This document shows positions 7,739 through 15,581 of a stretch of 34,859 nucleotides of DNA, in pieces. The position numbers and the translations under genes are program-made. The stretch lies in contig CADEFJ010000020.1 of the NCBI GenBank assembly GCA_902826575.1, forward strand, positions 1 to 34,859, given 5' to 3'. The notes under the pieces are model-generated. The model did not search any database. It had not been told where the DNA came from and saw only the letters and a list, made by a program, of their open reading frames with translations. The stretch's first letter is position 1. Every line of letters begins with the position of its first letter. The stretch comes from an uncultured Pseudomonadota bacterium (GTDB taxonomy: Bacteria; Pseudomonadota; Gammaproteobacteria; Steroidobacterales; Steroidobacteraceae).

Positions 7739-10149
7739 TGGACGTTGCGCGCATTTCGGTTGCCGAGCCACTGGGGCAGCGCGAACTCGACGCGCCGCTG
7801 ACGATCGGTGCGCCAGGCTCGAATGTCGTCGTTCCGGGCGTCAGTGTCGCGCCTGCCCTGGTGGTGGAGATCGACGAGGGCCTGTGGCGCGTGGTGCCCG
7901 CGGAGGGCGCCCTCGCGCGGTTCAACGGCGAGCGGCTGCGCGAGGCGCGCGATTTGCGCACGGGCGATGTGATCGCGCTTGGCGATACGCAGATCATCGT
8001 GCACTCCACCGCGCCGTGCGCCATCGAGGTGGTGCACCTCGTCGGCAATGACACGATCGCGCCGCTGGTGGCGCCGATCGAGCGCGACGGCGAACTCGAT
8101 GACGACGACATCGAGATCGGCGCCGTCGCGCGCGAGGTGCTGTCCGGCGCGGCCGACGCGCCGCGCGCCGAGCGCGGACGCGGTGCGCGCCGGGTTGCAA
8201 TCGGCGCCGCGCTCGCGGTGGTGGTCGCGGTGATCGCGCTGTTTGCCGGCATGCAGCGCGTGCCGCTCTTGCTCGAGCCGGCCCATGCGCGCGTCGGCGC
8301 GACCGACACGCTGTTCGACTGGCACTCCGGCGCCACGCTGTTCGTGCTGCCGGGCACGCACCAGTTGCGCGCCAGTGCGCCCGGCTATGTCGCGCTCGAG
8401 CGATCCGTGACCGTCACCCGCGAAGGCGCGGTGCCCGTGCGACTGCGGCTCGCGAAGGAGCCTGGCGTGCTGGCCATCGACACGGGTGGCGTCGCGGCCA
8501 GTGTCGCCGTCGACGGCTCCGAAATCGGTCAGGCGCCCGGCGAGGTGAAGGTGGCCGCCGGCAAGCGCACGCTGACGCTGCGCGCGGACCGGCATCTCGA
8601 TGCGATCGTCGAAGTCGATGTCGAGGGCCTCGGCGTACGCCAGGATCTCACGGTCGCGATGCAGCCCTCCTGGGGCACGCTGGCACTCACGGTGAACACT
8701 CCCGGCGCGATGCTCGCGATCGATGGCGCCGCGCCCGCAGCGGTCGTGCCGCGGATCGAACTGCCCGCCGGCGCGCACCAGTTGGTGATCTCCGCGCCGA
8801 ATGCCAAGTCCTGGGACAGCGCGATCGTGATCAAGGCGGGCGAGACGACGACGATCGGGCCGGTCGACCTGGGCGCACCCGACGCGCGCCTCGTGGTGCG
8901 CTCCGCGCCGTCGGGCGCCGATGTCTCGCTCGATGGTGTCTATCGCGGGCGCACGCCGCTCGATATCGCCGTGTCGCCCGGCGGCCGGCACGACGTGCTG
9001 GTCGCACGCACCGGCTACGCCCCGTGGACACGCAGCTTCGGCGCGGCGTCGGGCGCTCGCACGGTGCTCGATGCGCGGCTCGAGCCGGTGTACGTCTCGC
9101 TGACGGTGCGCGGCGAACCAGCCGATGCGGAAGTGCTGATCGATGGCGTGTCGAAGGGCCGCGCGCCACTCACGCTCGACGTGCTTGCCGGTGAGCACGA
9201 GATCGAGGTGCGCAAGGCGCCGCTCGCGCCGCACAAGTCAAAGATCGCGCTCGCGCCGGGACTCGCGCGCAGCGTGGAGTATCAACTCACCGCGGCCGGG
9301 CAACCCTCGAGCGTGCTCGCGGCCGGCACGCGTATCGGCACCAGGATCGGCTATGTGTTGCGGCTGGTGCAGCCGGCGACTTTCGGTATCGGCAGCGAGC
9401 GCCGCGAGCAGGGCCGGCGGCCGAACGAGACGCGCCGGCAGGTCACGCTGACGCGCGGCTATTACATCGGCGCGACCGAGGTCACGAACGGGCAGTACCG
9501 GCGCTTCAAGCCGGAGCACGCATCGGGCCACGTCAACAACACCAGCCTCGACCTCGACGCCCAACCGGTGGTGAAGGTGAAGTGGGAGGATGCGGTGCAG
9601 TTCTGCAACTGGCTCTCCGGACAGGAAGGACTCACGCCCGCCTATGAAAGCAAGGACGGCAACTGGCAGCTCAAGGCACCCGTGTCGAACGGCTATCGAC
9701 TCCCGAGCGAGGCGGAGTGGGAGTACGCGGCGCGCTATGCCGGGCCGGGCGTGCTGCAACGCTATTCCTGGGGCAATGCGCTGCCGATAGCGCCCGCGAA
9801 CGGCAACTACGCCGGCGCCGAGGCGCTCGGCACCATGAGCCCGATCCTCGAGACCTACCGCGACGACTACCCGGTCGTGGCGCCGGTCGGGAAATTCGGC
9901 CCGAATGCCCTCGGCCTGTACGATCTGTCGGGCAATGTGACCGAATGGGTGCACGACTACTATGCTTCGCTGCCGGACAGCGCGCCGCAGACCGATCCTT
10001 TCGGCCCCGCGCAGGGAACCCGGCGTACGATCCGCGGCTCGAACTGGCGTACGGCCACGGTGGCCGACCTGAGGCTCGCCTGGCGCGATGGCGAGGACGG
10101 CTCGAGCCAGACCATCGGGTTCCGCGTGGCCCGCTACGCTGACCCCTGA
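7738..10149 (+). CDS. Membrane protein with degenerate FHA, PEGA-like repeats and C-terminal FGE/SUMF1-like domain
   Basis: An 803-residue protein. Residues about 1-95 have the FHA layout (TIGAPGSNVVV, then FNGERL, then LRTGDVIALGDTQIIV) but lack the phospho-binding Arg and Ser/His. One membrane helix lies at about 151-175. About 200-530 holds four to five PEGA-like beta repeats (for example DVSLDGVYRGRTPLDIAV and AEVLIDGVSKGRAPLTLDV). From about 545 to the end is an SUMF1/FGE fold: TRGYYIGATEVTNGQYRRF, YRLPSEAEWEYAAR, LGLYDLSGNVTEWVHDYY, then a final GFRVAR. The two catalytic cysteines of formylglycine-generating enzymes are not present in the RGSNWRTATVADLRLAW segment, so sulfatase maturation is unlikely. 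A role in ligand, peptide or glycan recognition in the periplasm is more plausible. The ATG overlaps the kinase stop (TGATG), so the pair is translationally coupled. Confidence 0.9.
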   Translation: MDVARISVAEPLGQRELDAPLTIGAPGSNVVVPGVSVAPALVVEIDEGLWRVVPAEGALARFNGERLREARDLRTGDVIALGDTQIIVHSTAPCAIEVVHLVGNDTIAPLVAPIERDGELDDDDIEIGAVAREVLSGAADAPRAERGRGARRVAIGAALAVVVAVIALFAGMQRVPLLLEPAHARVGATDTLFDWHSGATLFVLPGTHQLRASAPGYVALERSVTVTREGAVPVRLRLAKEPGVLAIDTGGVAASVAVDGSEIGQAPGEVKVAAGKRTLTLRADRHLDAIVEVDVEGLGVRQDLTVAMQPSWGTLALTVNTPGAMLAIDGAAPAAVVPRIELPAGAHQLVISAPNAKSWDSAIVIKAGETTTIGPVDLGAPDARLVVRSAPSGADVSLDGVYRGRTPLDIAVSPGGRHDVLVARTGYAPWTRSFGAASGARTVLDARLEPVYVSLTVRGEPADAEVLIDGVSKGRAPLTLDVLAGEHEIEVRKAPLAPHKSKIALAPGLARSVEYQLTAAGQPSSVLAAGTRIGTRIGYVLRLVQPATFGIGSERREQGRRPNETRRQVTLTRGYYIGATEVTNGQYRRFKPEHASGHVNNTSLDLDAQPVVKVKWEDAVQFCNWLSGQEGLTPAYESKDGNWQLKAPVSNGYRLPSEAEWEYAARYAGPGVLQRYSWGNALPIAPANGNYAGAEALGTMSPILETYRDDYPVVAPVGKFGPNALGLYDLSGNVTEWVHDYYASLPDSAPQTDPFGPAQGTRRTIRGSNWRTATVADLRLAWRDGEDGSSQTIGFRVARYADP

Positions 10150-10172
10150 AACACACGACAACGGGGATTGCC

Positions 10173-10460
10173 ATGAATAGCGCCTGGCGCCAGATCTGGA
10201 TCATCAGCCTCGCGGGGCTTGCGCTGTGGGCCGCGGTGCTCGCCATCGCCTACACCGCGCCGTCCGCGATCGCGCAATCGACCGAGGAGCCCGCGCCGCC
10301 CGCCGATCCGCCACCGCCTGGCGAGTCGCCGCCGCCCGCGACGGACGGTGCGCTCGAGGACGAGCCGCAGATCGGCGCACCGGTCACCGAGCGCGAGGAG
10401 CTGCCGCCCGAGCTGCGCCAGTCCGCCGACAACAACGTCAGTTTTCCCGTCGACATCTGA
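10173..10460 (+). CDS. Small exported or membrane-anchored protein with Pro-rich tail
   Basis: A 95-residue protein. The N terminus is basic then strongly hydrophobic (about residues 8-30) and ends in an AxA-type site (SAIAQS), so it is either secreted or held by one helix. The rest is rich in Pro, Glu and Asp (PAPPADPPPPGESPPP) with no known motif. It lies 23 bases after the FGE-like gene and 15 bases before the ExbB-like gene, in the same direction, so it belongs to the operon. A ggggatt sequence in front of the ATG may serve as ribosome binding site. By its place next to the channel gene it could be a small channel accessory, but this is only context. Confidence 0.75.
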   Translation: MNSAWRQIWIISLAGLALWAAVLAIAYTAPSAIAQSTEEPAPPADPPPPGESPPPATDGALEDEPQIGAPVTEREELPPELRQSADNNVSFPVDI

Positions 10461-10475
10461 GACTGAAAGCCACGC

Positions 10476-11279
10476 ATGCCTACCCAGCGCAAGATTCCCG
10501 GTGAATTCGTCTTCAGCCTGTTTGCGCTCGCGATCACGTTCGTGATCGTGCACGGCATCTACGTCCTCGATGTCAGGCCGAAGGCACAGGCGATCCTCGA
10601 GGAGCAGCGTGCCGGCATGCTGAGCGATCCGAACTACATCGCGGACCGTTCTTTCTACGTGCTGATCAAGGACTATGAGCAGGAGAGCGAGATCATCCTG
10701 TTCATCTGGGCGCTGGCGATCATGGGCTACAAGGCGCGCCGCCAGAAGCGCGAGCGTGAAGTGCTCGAGAGCGAACTGCTGAAGCTGCCCGAGGGCATGA
10801 AGATCCTGCCCGAGGACTCGCGCGAGTACTCCCGCCAGCTCGAGGTGCTGCCGCCCGAGACGCGCCGGATGCTGTTGCCGCGCGCGCTGCTTGCGGCGCT
10901 CGCACGCTTCGGCGCCACGCGCAACCTGCAGGACGTTTCGACCGTCGCGCACGGCATGTGCCAGTCGGAAGCCGAGCGGCTCGATTCGGAGATGTCGATG
11001 CTGCGCTACATCGCCTGGGCGATACCGGCGATCGGCTTCATCGGCACCGTGCGCGGTATCGGGGACGCGCTGTCACAGGCGCACAAGGCGGTCGGCGGCG
11101 ATATCTCGGGCGTCACCGAGGGCCTCGGTGTCGCATTCAATTCGACGCTGATCGCATTGCTGCTGTCGATTTTCCTGATGTTCCTGCTGCACCAGTTGCA
11201 GCTCGCACAGGAGCGGCTGGTGCTCGACGCCGAGACCTATCTCGACACGCGCCTGATCCGCAACATGCAGACGAGGTGA
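10476..11279 (+). CDS. MotA/TolQ/ExbB-family proton channel subunit
   Basis: A 267-residue inner-membrane protein. A first helix lies at about 11-33 (VFSLFALAITFVIVHGIYVL), a second at about 70-87 (EIILFIWALAIMGY), then a cytoplasmic loop with an EREVLESELLKLPEGMK helix. The family core follows at about 175-250: LRYIAWAIPAIGFIGTVRGIGDAL, then VTEGLGVAFNSTLIALLLSIFLMFLL, then a long C-terminal amphipathic helix. The GFIGTVxG and GxxxAFxxTxxAL motifs are those of MotA/TolQ/ExbB channel subunits, which conduct protons and rotate around a dimeric partner. No ExbD/TolR/MotB gene follows. The two VWA proteins at 12662 and 13767 are the only single-pass membrane proteins nearby with an Asp at the start of the helix, and I infer they are the partners. 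Confidence 0.92.
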   Translation: MPTQRKIPGEFVFSLFALAITFVIVHGIYVLDVRPKAQAILEEQRAGMLSDPNYIADRSFYVLIKDYEQESEIILFIWALAIMGYKARRQKREREVLESELLKLPEGMKILPEDSREYSRQLEVLPPETRRMLLPRALLAALARFGATRNLQDVSTVAHGMCQSEAERLDSEMSMLRYIAWAIPAIGFIGTVRGIGDALSQAHKAVGGDISGVTEGLGVAFNSTLIALLLSIFLMFLLHQLQLAQERLVLDAETYLDTRLIRNMQTR

Positions 11280-11286
11280 GCAAGGC

Positions 11287-12684
11287 ATGACGACGCTCGG
11301 CGTTTCGATCGACGATCGCGCACTGGCGCTCGCGCAGGACGGCCGCGTGCTGTCGGTGGCGCCCGCGATCGTGCGGCGCGTCGGCGACGCCGGGCCGCGC
11401 GGTGCGCCGGCGCTCGATATCCTGCGCAGCCGTCCCGCCGAGGCCTCCGCGCGCCACTGGAGCGAGATCGCGGCCGAGAGCGCCGCGACCCAGGCGTCGC
11501 TGCCGATCGCGCTCGCCGAGCTGCGCGAGCGCCTGCGCGAGGCTTGCGCCGCCGACGGCGCAGCCCCGGGCCCCGACTCGGCGTGGATCGCGGTCAGCGC
11601 GGCATTCCCTCCGCGGGCCTTGTCGGGCGTACTTGGCGTCGCGCGCGCCGTGCCGCTGCCGGTACGTGGATTCGTCGATGCGGCCGTTGCAAGCGTCGCG
11701 CCGCTCGGGCTCGCGCGCTCCGCCGTGGTGCTGGAAGTGGGGCTTTTCCATGTTGCCGCCACGGCGGTGGAATGCGGCCCCACGGTGCGCCGGCGCCGCT
11801 CGATCGTGAGCCGCGGTGGCGGCCTGCTCGACATCTACCAGTCATGGCTCGACGTGGTGAGCGCCGCGATGGTGCTGCGCACGCGCTTCGATCCGTTGCA
11901 CGACGCCGCCGTCGAGCAGCGCCTGTTCAGCGAGCTGCCGGCGCTCGCGGCCGAGGCGGAGGCAAGCGGTGTGGCGACTGTCACGCTCGCGGGTCCCGGC
12001 GGCGAGCCGCATGCCGTCGAGATTGCGCGCGACCAGTTGGCGGCAGCGGCCGCGCCGCGCTACCGCGAACTCGAACGCTGCCTGCACGAGCTGCGCCGGG
12101 CAGGCGCACCGGTCGCGGTGGTCGTGCCGGCGGCACTGCTGCAGCTCGCCGGCCTGCGCGAGCGCTTCGAGACCCTCGCGGATTGCGAGCTCGTCGTCGT
12201 CCCGGACGGCTGGGCGAGCGCAGTCGCTTCCCTGTTGCCGGAGCCGGCGGAGGGCGCCGACGCCCCGGTGCGCCTGCTGCGCCGGCTCGCGGCCCTCGAG
12301 GTTGCGCCCGCAGGTGATGCACCCCGGCGCGAGCGCCTCGCAGCCCGCGATGGCGGTGCCGTCGACCCGACACACATCCTGCACGGCGGCCGCGCCATCG
12401 CGCTCGGTGCCCGCGCGATCACCGTCGGCCGTGACGGCAACGGCGCCGGCATCAACGTGTCAGTCGGTGCCGCGGGAGTGTCGCGGCGCCATTGCACCTT
12501 CCTGCGCGGCGACGACGGCGTCGTGCTCATCGACCATAGCCGCCATGGCACCTGGGTGAACGACGAGCGGGTCGCGGGACGCGCGCTGCTGCATGCGGGG
12601 GATCAGGTGCGCATCGGCGAGCCCGGCATCGAGCTGGCGCTGATTGCGGTGGGAGCCGAGAGTGCGCAAGCGTCGGCAGACTGA
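11287..12684 (+). CDS. Actin/Hsp70-like protein with C-terminal FHA domain
   Basis: A 465-residue cytoplasmic protein. Residues about 1-340 read like the actin/Hsp70/FtsA fold: an initial strand-turn (TLGVSIDDRALALAQDGRVL), a phosphate-2-like segment (AVVLEVGLFHVAATAVE), a RSIVSRGGGLLDIYQSWL region, and PVAVVVPAALLQLAGLRERF. The nucleotide-binding glycines are not a textbook match, so ATP use is uncertain. The C-terminal FHA domain (about 360-460) is intact, with Arg382 in VGRDG, Ser399 and His402 in VSRRH, and Asn425 in HGTWVND, so it should bind phosphothreonine. It is the likely reader of marks made by the kinase at 5258. A gaggtga Shine-Dalgarno precedes the ATG, and its 3' end overlaps the VWA gene by 23 bases. 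Confidence 0.8.
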   Translation: MTTLGVSIDDRALALAQDGRVLSVAPAIVRRVGDAGPRGAPALDILRSRPAEASARHWSEIAAESAATQASLPIALAELRERLREACAADGAAPGPDSAWIAVSAAFPPRALSGVLGVARAVPLPVRGFVDAAVASVAPLGLARSAVVLEVGLFHVAATAVECGPTVRRRRSIVSRGGGLLDIYQSWLDVVSAAMVLRTRFDPLHDAAVEQRLFSELPALAAEAEASGVATVTLAGPGGEPHAVEIARDQLAAAAAPRYRELERCLHELRRAGAPVAVVVPAALLQLAGLRERFETLADCELVVVPDGWASAVASLLPEPAEGADAPVRLLRRLAALEVAPAGDAPRRERLAARDGGAVDPTHILHGGRAIALGARAITVGRDGNGAGINVSVGAAGVSRRHCTFLRGDDGVVLIDHSRHGTWVNDERVAGRALLHAGDQVRIGEPGIELALIAVGAESAQASAD

Positions 12685-13756
12685 GGTCTTCAGTCTCTCA
12701 TTCCTCGACTGCATCTGCTGCGGCTTCGGCGCGGTCGTGCTCTTTTACACGATCGTCAGCGCACAAAGCGGCGTCGAGCGCGTGCGCCAGACTGACGACC
12801 TCAGCGCTGAGGTCCGCAGGCTGGAAGACGAGGTGCTCGAGGGCACCCGCAGCCTCGTCGTGTTGCGCAATGCGCTCGAGAAAACGAGCAGCGAGACCGC
12901 GAGTTCGGCGGCGCGCGCCACGCGGCTGGTCGAGGAATTGAAGCAGGCGCGCGAGCAGGGGCCGATCGTCGACAACACGACGCTCGCGCAACGCGAGCAC
13001 ATCGCGAAATTGAAGGCGGACCTGCGCTCGCTCGAGGAGAGCACGCGTCGGCTCGAGGCCGCGAGCAAGGACATCGCGCCGCCGGGCGATGCGGTGAAGG
13101 TCGCGCGCGGCCCGGACCGCCGCTACATCACCGGCCTGCGCCTGCACGGCAAGCGGGTGCTGGTGCTGCTCGATGCGTCGGCGAGCATGCTCGATGACGA
13201 CATCGTCAATGTCATCCGCCTGCGCAACACCAGTGATGCCACCCGTCGCGCGGCCGCCAAGTGGCGTCGCGGTGTCGCCACGGTCAGCTGGCTCGCGGGC
13301 CAGATTCCCCCCGGCAGTTCCTATCAGGTCTATCGCTTCGACACGAAGCCCGTGCCGGTGCTCACCGACACGGCCGGCCAGTGGCTGACAGGCGGCGACC
13401 AGGCCGAAGGCGACCGCCTGCTCGAGGCCCTCGATGAGGTCGTGCCGCAGAACGGCACCAGCCTCGTGAATGCGTTTCGGGCGATCCGCCAGCTCTCGCC
13501 GACGCCGGACCAGATCATCCTGATCACCGACGGACTGCCGACACAGGGCGAGTCGCCACCGGCGATCCGTCGCTACATCGATGCCGGCGGACGGGCGCGC
13601 CTGTTCGATGATGCCGTGAAGGCCCTGCCGCCGCGCACGCCGATCGACGTCGTGCTGCTGCCGATGCGCGGCGACAATCCGGCGGCGCACGCCTTCTGGC
13701 GGCTCGCGCGCAATACCGGCGGCGCCTACCTGATGCCGTCGAAGGACTGGCCATGA
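12662..13756 (+). CDS. Membrane-anchored VWA-domain protein, paralogue 1
   Basis: A 364-residue protein. A GTG start at 12662 is preferred over a TTG at 12644 because gggag lies about 7 bases before it and because the resulting N terminus matches that of the next gene. It begins MRKRRQTEVFSLSFLDCICC and continues into a single hydrophobic helix (about 13-34, with Asp16 at the cytoplasmic end). A coiled coil follows at about 37-130 with regular heptads, for example LSAEVRRLEDEVLEGTRSLV. The VWA domain (about 150-364) has a MIDAS signature DASAS in LVLLDASASMLDDD, a Thr in NGTSLVNAF and Asp in LITDGLP, so it probably binds a metal and a partner protein. The VWA domain would lie outside the cytoplasm. 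It is the proposed partner of the ExbB-like channel; see findings. Confidence 0.87.
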   Translation: MRKRRQTEVFSLSFLDCICCGFGAVVLFYTIVSAQSGVERVRQTDDLSAEVRRLEDEVLEGTRSLVVLRNALEKTSSETASSAARATRLVEELKQAREQGPIVDNTTLAQREHIAKLKADLRSLEESTRRLEAASKDIAPPGDAVKVARGPDRRYITGLRLHGKRVLVLLDASASMLDDDIVNVIRLRNTSDATRRAAAKWRRGVATVSWLAGQIPPGSSYQVYRFDTKPVPVLTDTAGQWLTGGDQAEGDRLLEALDEVVPQNGTSLVNAFRAIRQLSPTPDQIILITDGLPTQGESPPAIRRYIDAGGRARLFDDAVKALPPRTPIDVVLLPMRGDNPAAHAFWRLARNTGGAYLMPSKDWP

Positions 13757-13838
13757 GGGCGCCGCAATGAAACTGCAACGGCGCGATACCGAGGTCTTCA
13801 GCCTGTCGTTCCTCGACTGCATCTGCTGCGGCTTCGGT
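12683..13838 (+). repeat. Repeat pair: near-identical 48-bp anchor-coding segments in the two VWA genes
   Basis: Bases 12683-12730 and 13791-13838 encode the same protein stretch (EVFSLSFLDCICCGFG) and differ at only four of 48 positions by eye, all at third codon positions. The rest of the two genes is only loosely alike. This indicates duplication with strong purifying selection on the membrane anchor, or gene conversion of the anchor. The feature spans the two copies and the intervening coding sequence. Confidence 0.75.
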
Positions 13839-14813
13839 GCCATCATCCTGTTGCTGGTGCTGTCGGAGTTCGGCGAACCGGCGGTGATCGAGAAGAGTCG
13901 CGAGCAGCTCGACGGCCAGGTGCTCGCGCTGCAGCAGGAGCTGAACCTGATTCGCGGCGAGACCGAACTGCTGAACCGCGAAATGCAGGGGCGCGTGGAT
14001 GAACTGCGCAGGGAGAAGCTCAGGCTCGCGCGCATCAGCGGCGAGGTTTCTTCGATCCGTGGCCAGTACGAGGCGAGCCGCAAGGATGCGGCGGTCACGA
14101 ACATCATCGAGGGCGAACTGGTCGAAGCGTACCAATCGCTGACCGAGGACCTGAAGCGCCTGCAGAAGGTTTCGCGGCGGCGCCCGCCCACCGAGGCCGT
14201 CGGCGGCATCCCGATCGACAGCGAGTGGATCATCTTCGTGATCGACACCTCGGGCAGCATGCTGTCGATGCACTGGGAGAGCGCGCAGCAGGTGCTGAAG
14301 GAGATCCTCGACATCTACCCGCAGGTGCGCGGCCTGCAGGTACTCGACGACGAGGGCAAGCCGATGTTTCCCGGCACCCGCGGGCAATGGTTGCAGGACA
14401 ATCCCTCGCAGCGCACGCGGATCACCGAGCGGATGCGCAACTGGCGCGCCTTCTCGGATTCCGACCCGGTGCAGGGCATCCAGGAGGCGGTGGCGAAGTA
14501 CTGGGCCGACGACAAGCGCATCAGCGTGTACGTGATCGGCGACGAGTTCACCGGCGACTCGATCCAGCGAGCGCTCGATGCCGTCGACCGGGCGAATCCG
14601 CCCGATGCCAACGGCCGCCGGCGCGTGCGCATCCATGCCATCGGCTTCCCGGAGGGCCGGGGCATGCCGCCGTTTACAAGCATCCGCTTTGCTGCCTTAA
14701 TGCGTGCGATGTGCGACCGTAATGGCGGCACGTTCGTCCCGGTGACGACCGAAAAGGCCTGCGCGGGCTACATCGAGGTCTTCGGTACACGCCAATGCAT
14801 TGGCGGAGGCTAG
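13767..14813 (+). CDS. Membrane-anchored VWA-domain protein, paralogue 2
   Basis: A 348-residue protein with the same plan as paralogue 1. It has DTEVFSLSFLDCICCGFGA at residues 7-25, a membrane helix to about 35 with Asp17, a coiled coil (about 45-125) and a VWA domain (about 148-330) with MIDAS DTSGS in IIFVIDTSGSML and a VIGDEF strand. The VWA part differs much more from paralogue 1 than the membrane anchor does. The helix and its FLD motif are therefore the part under strongest constraint. It starts 10 bases after paralogue 1. Extra Cys residues (CDRNGG, KACAGY, RQCIGG) in the exported C-terminal part could form disulphides. Its role is inferred to match that of paralogue 1, possibly as the other half of a heterodimer. 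Confidence 0.87.
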   Translation: MKLQRRDTEVFSLSFLDCICCGFGAIILLLVLSEFGEPAVIEKSREQLDGQVLALQQELNLIRGETELLNREMQGRVDELRREKLRLARISGEVSSIRGQYEASRKDAAVTNIIEGELVEAYQSLTEDLKRLQKVSRRRPPTEAVGGIPIDSEWIIFVIDTSGSMLSMHWESAQQVLKEILDIYPQVRGLQVLDDEGKPMFPGTRGQWLQDNPSQRTRITERMRNWRAFSDSDPVQGIQEAVAKYWADDKRISVYVIGDEFTGDSIQRALDAVDRANPPDANGRRRVRIHAIGFPEGRGMPPFTSIRFAALMRAMCDRNGGTFVPVTTEKACAGYIEVFGTRQCIGGG

Positions 14814-14818
14814 GGCAC

Positions 14819-15574
14819 ATGTTTCGCCCGCTACTCGTCCCGCAACCGGCCGCAGTCGTGGCCCTGCTGCTGCTCGCCGGCTGCGGCAGCGTCGATATCG
14901 CGCCCGAGCCGGTCATCCCGCGGCCGATCGTGACCCCGATCGCGGCCACCACGGCCGTGGTGTTGAACGCGGAGCAGCGCAATTACGTGCACACCGAGAC
15001 CCGTGCCGGCGTCCAGTGGCAGGTCGCCCTCGGCGCCGGGCACAGGGGGCTCGCGGAAGCGATCTTCAGTGCGCTGTTCCCGGGTTGCGTATTCGTCGAC
15101 GAGGTCGAGGCGGCGCGGGGCATTGCCGGGCTCGATGCGGTGTTCGAGCCGCGCATGCTGCAGTACTCGTTCGCGACCGCGAACGAGACCGGCGCCGGCT
15201 ACTTCGCGGTGACCATCAACTATCGCATCAATGTATATGGGCCGGACCTGAAACCCGTCGACTCGTTCACGATCACGGGTTATGGCAACAGCCGCGACAA
15301 GGCGATGTCGAGCAGCGAGCCGCTCGAAGCAGCGACGCGGGCAGCAATGCGCGACGCGGCAGCGAAATTCCTCGTGCAGTTTCCCCAGCAGCCGCTCGGC
15401 CAGCAGCTGGCCCGCGGCGAACCGCTGGTCGCTCCCGGGATCACGCCGGTGGGCGTCGAGATGAATCGCGCCGATGCCGCCAGCCAGATCGAGGCCGTGC
15501 CGGTGCTCGATCCGAACAAGGCGTCTGCGCCGCCGCCCGCGGATTCCTACCCCAAGGTCACGCAGGCACCGTAG
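14819..15574 (+). CDS. Predicted lipoprotein, last gene of the kinase/VWA operon
   Basis: A 251-residue lipoprotein with lipobox LLAGC (lipidated Cys22). ATG 14819 is chosen because it follows a good Shine-Dalgarno (ggagg at 14805-14809) and gives the signal; an in-frame opening at 14795 is longer but lacks this. The mature part has alternating strands (LQYSFATANE, YFAVTINYRINVYGPDLKPVDSFTITGYG), then a helix (SSSEPLEAATRAAMRDAAAKFLVQFPQQP). This resembles lipoproteins that fold like LPP20/LptE-type alpha/beta modules; I do not recognise the family. It starts 5 bases after the second VWA gene. Position and membrane targeting suggest the periplasmic or outer-membrane end of the system. Confidence 0.82.
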   Translation: MFRPLLVPQPAAVVALLLLAGCGSVDIAPEPVIPRPIVTPIAATTAVVLNAEQRNYVHTETRAGVQWQVALGAGHRGLAEAIFSALFPGCVFVDEVEAARGIAGLDAVFEPRMLQYSFATANETGAGYFAVTINYRINVYGPDLKPVDSFTITGYGNSRDKAMSSSEPLEAATRAAMRDAAAKFLVQFPQQPLGQQLARGEPLVAPGITPVGVEMNRADAASQIEAVPVLDPNKASAPPPADSYPKVTQAP

Positions 15575-15581
15575 CGGGCCC

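Noticed and set aside
5186..7771. Long open frame on the minus strand opposite the kinase gene
   Set aside because: It is an Arg/Ala/Gly-rich shadow caused by high-GC codon bias; the plus strand has clear kinase motifs in order.
12698..14314. 538-codon minus-strand frame opposite the two VWA genes
   Set aside because: The plus strand has MIDAS motifs, coiled coils and overlapping operon structure; the reverse frame has no recognised family.
2362..15574. Assignment of the operon as a Zorya anti-phage system
   Set aside because: Zorya pairs a MotA-like ZorA with an OmpA-domain ZorB and with ZorC/ZorD or ZorE; none of those partners is seen here.
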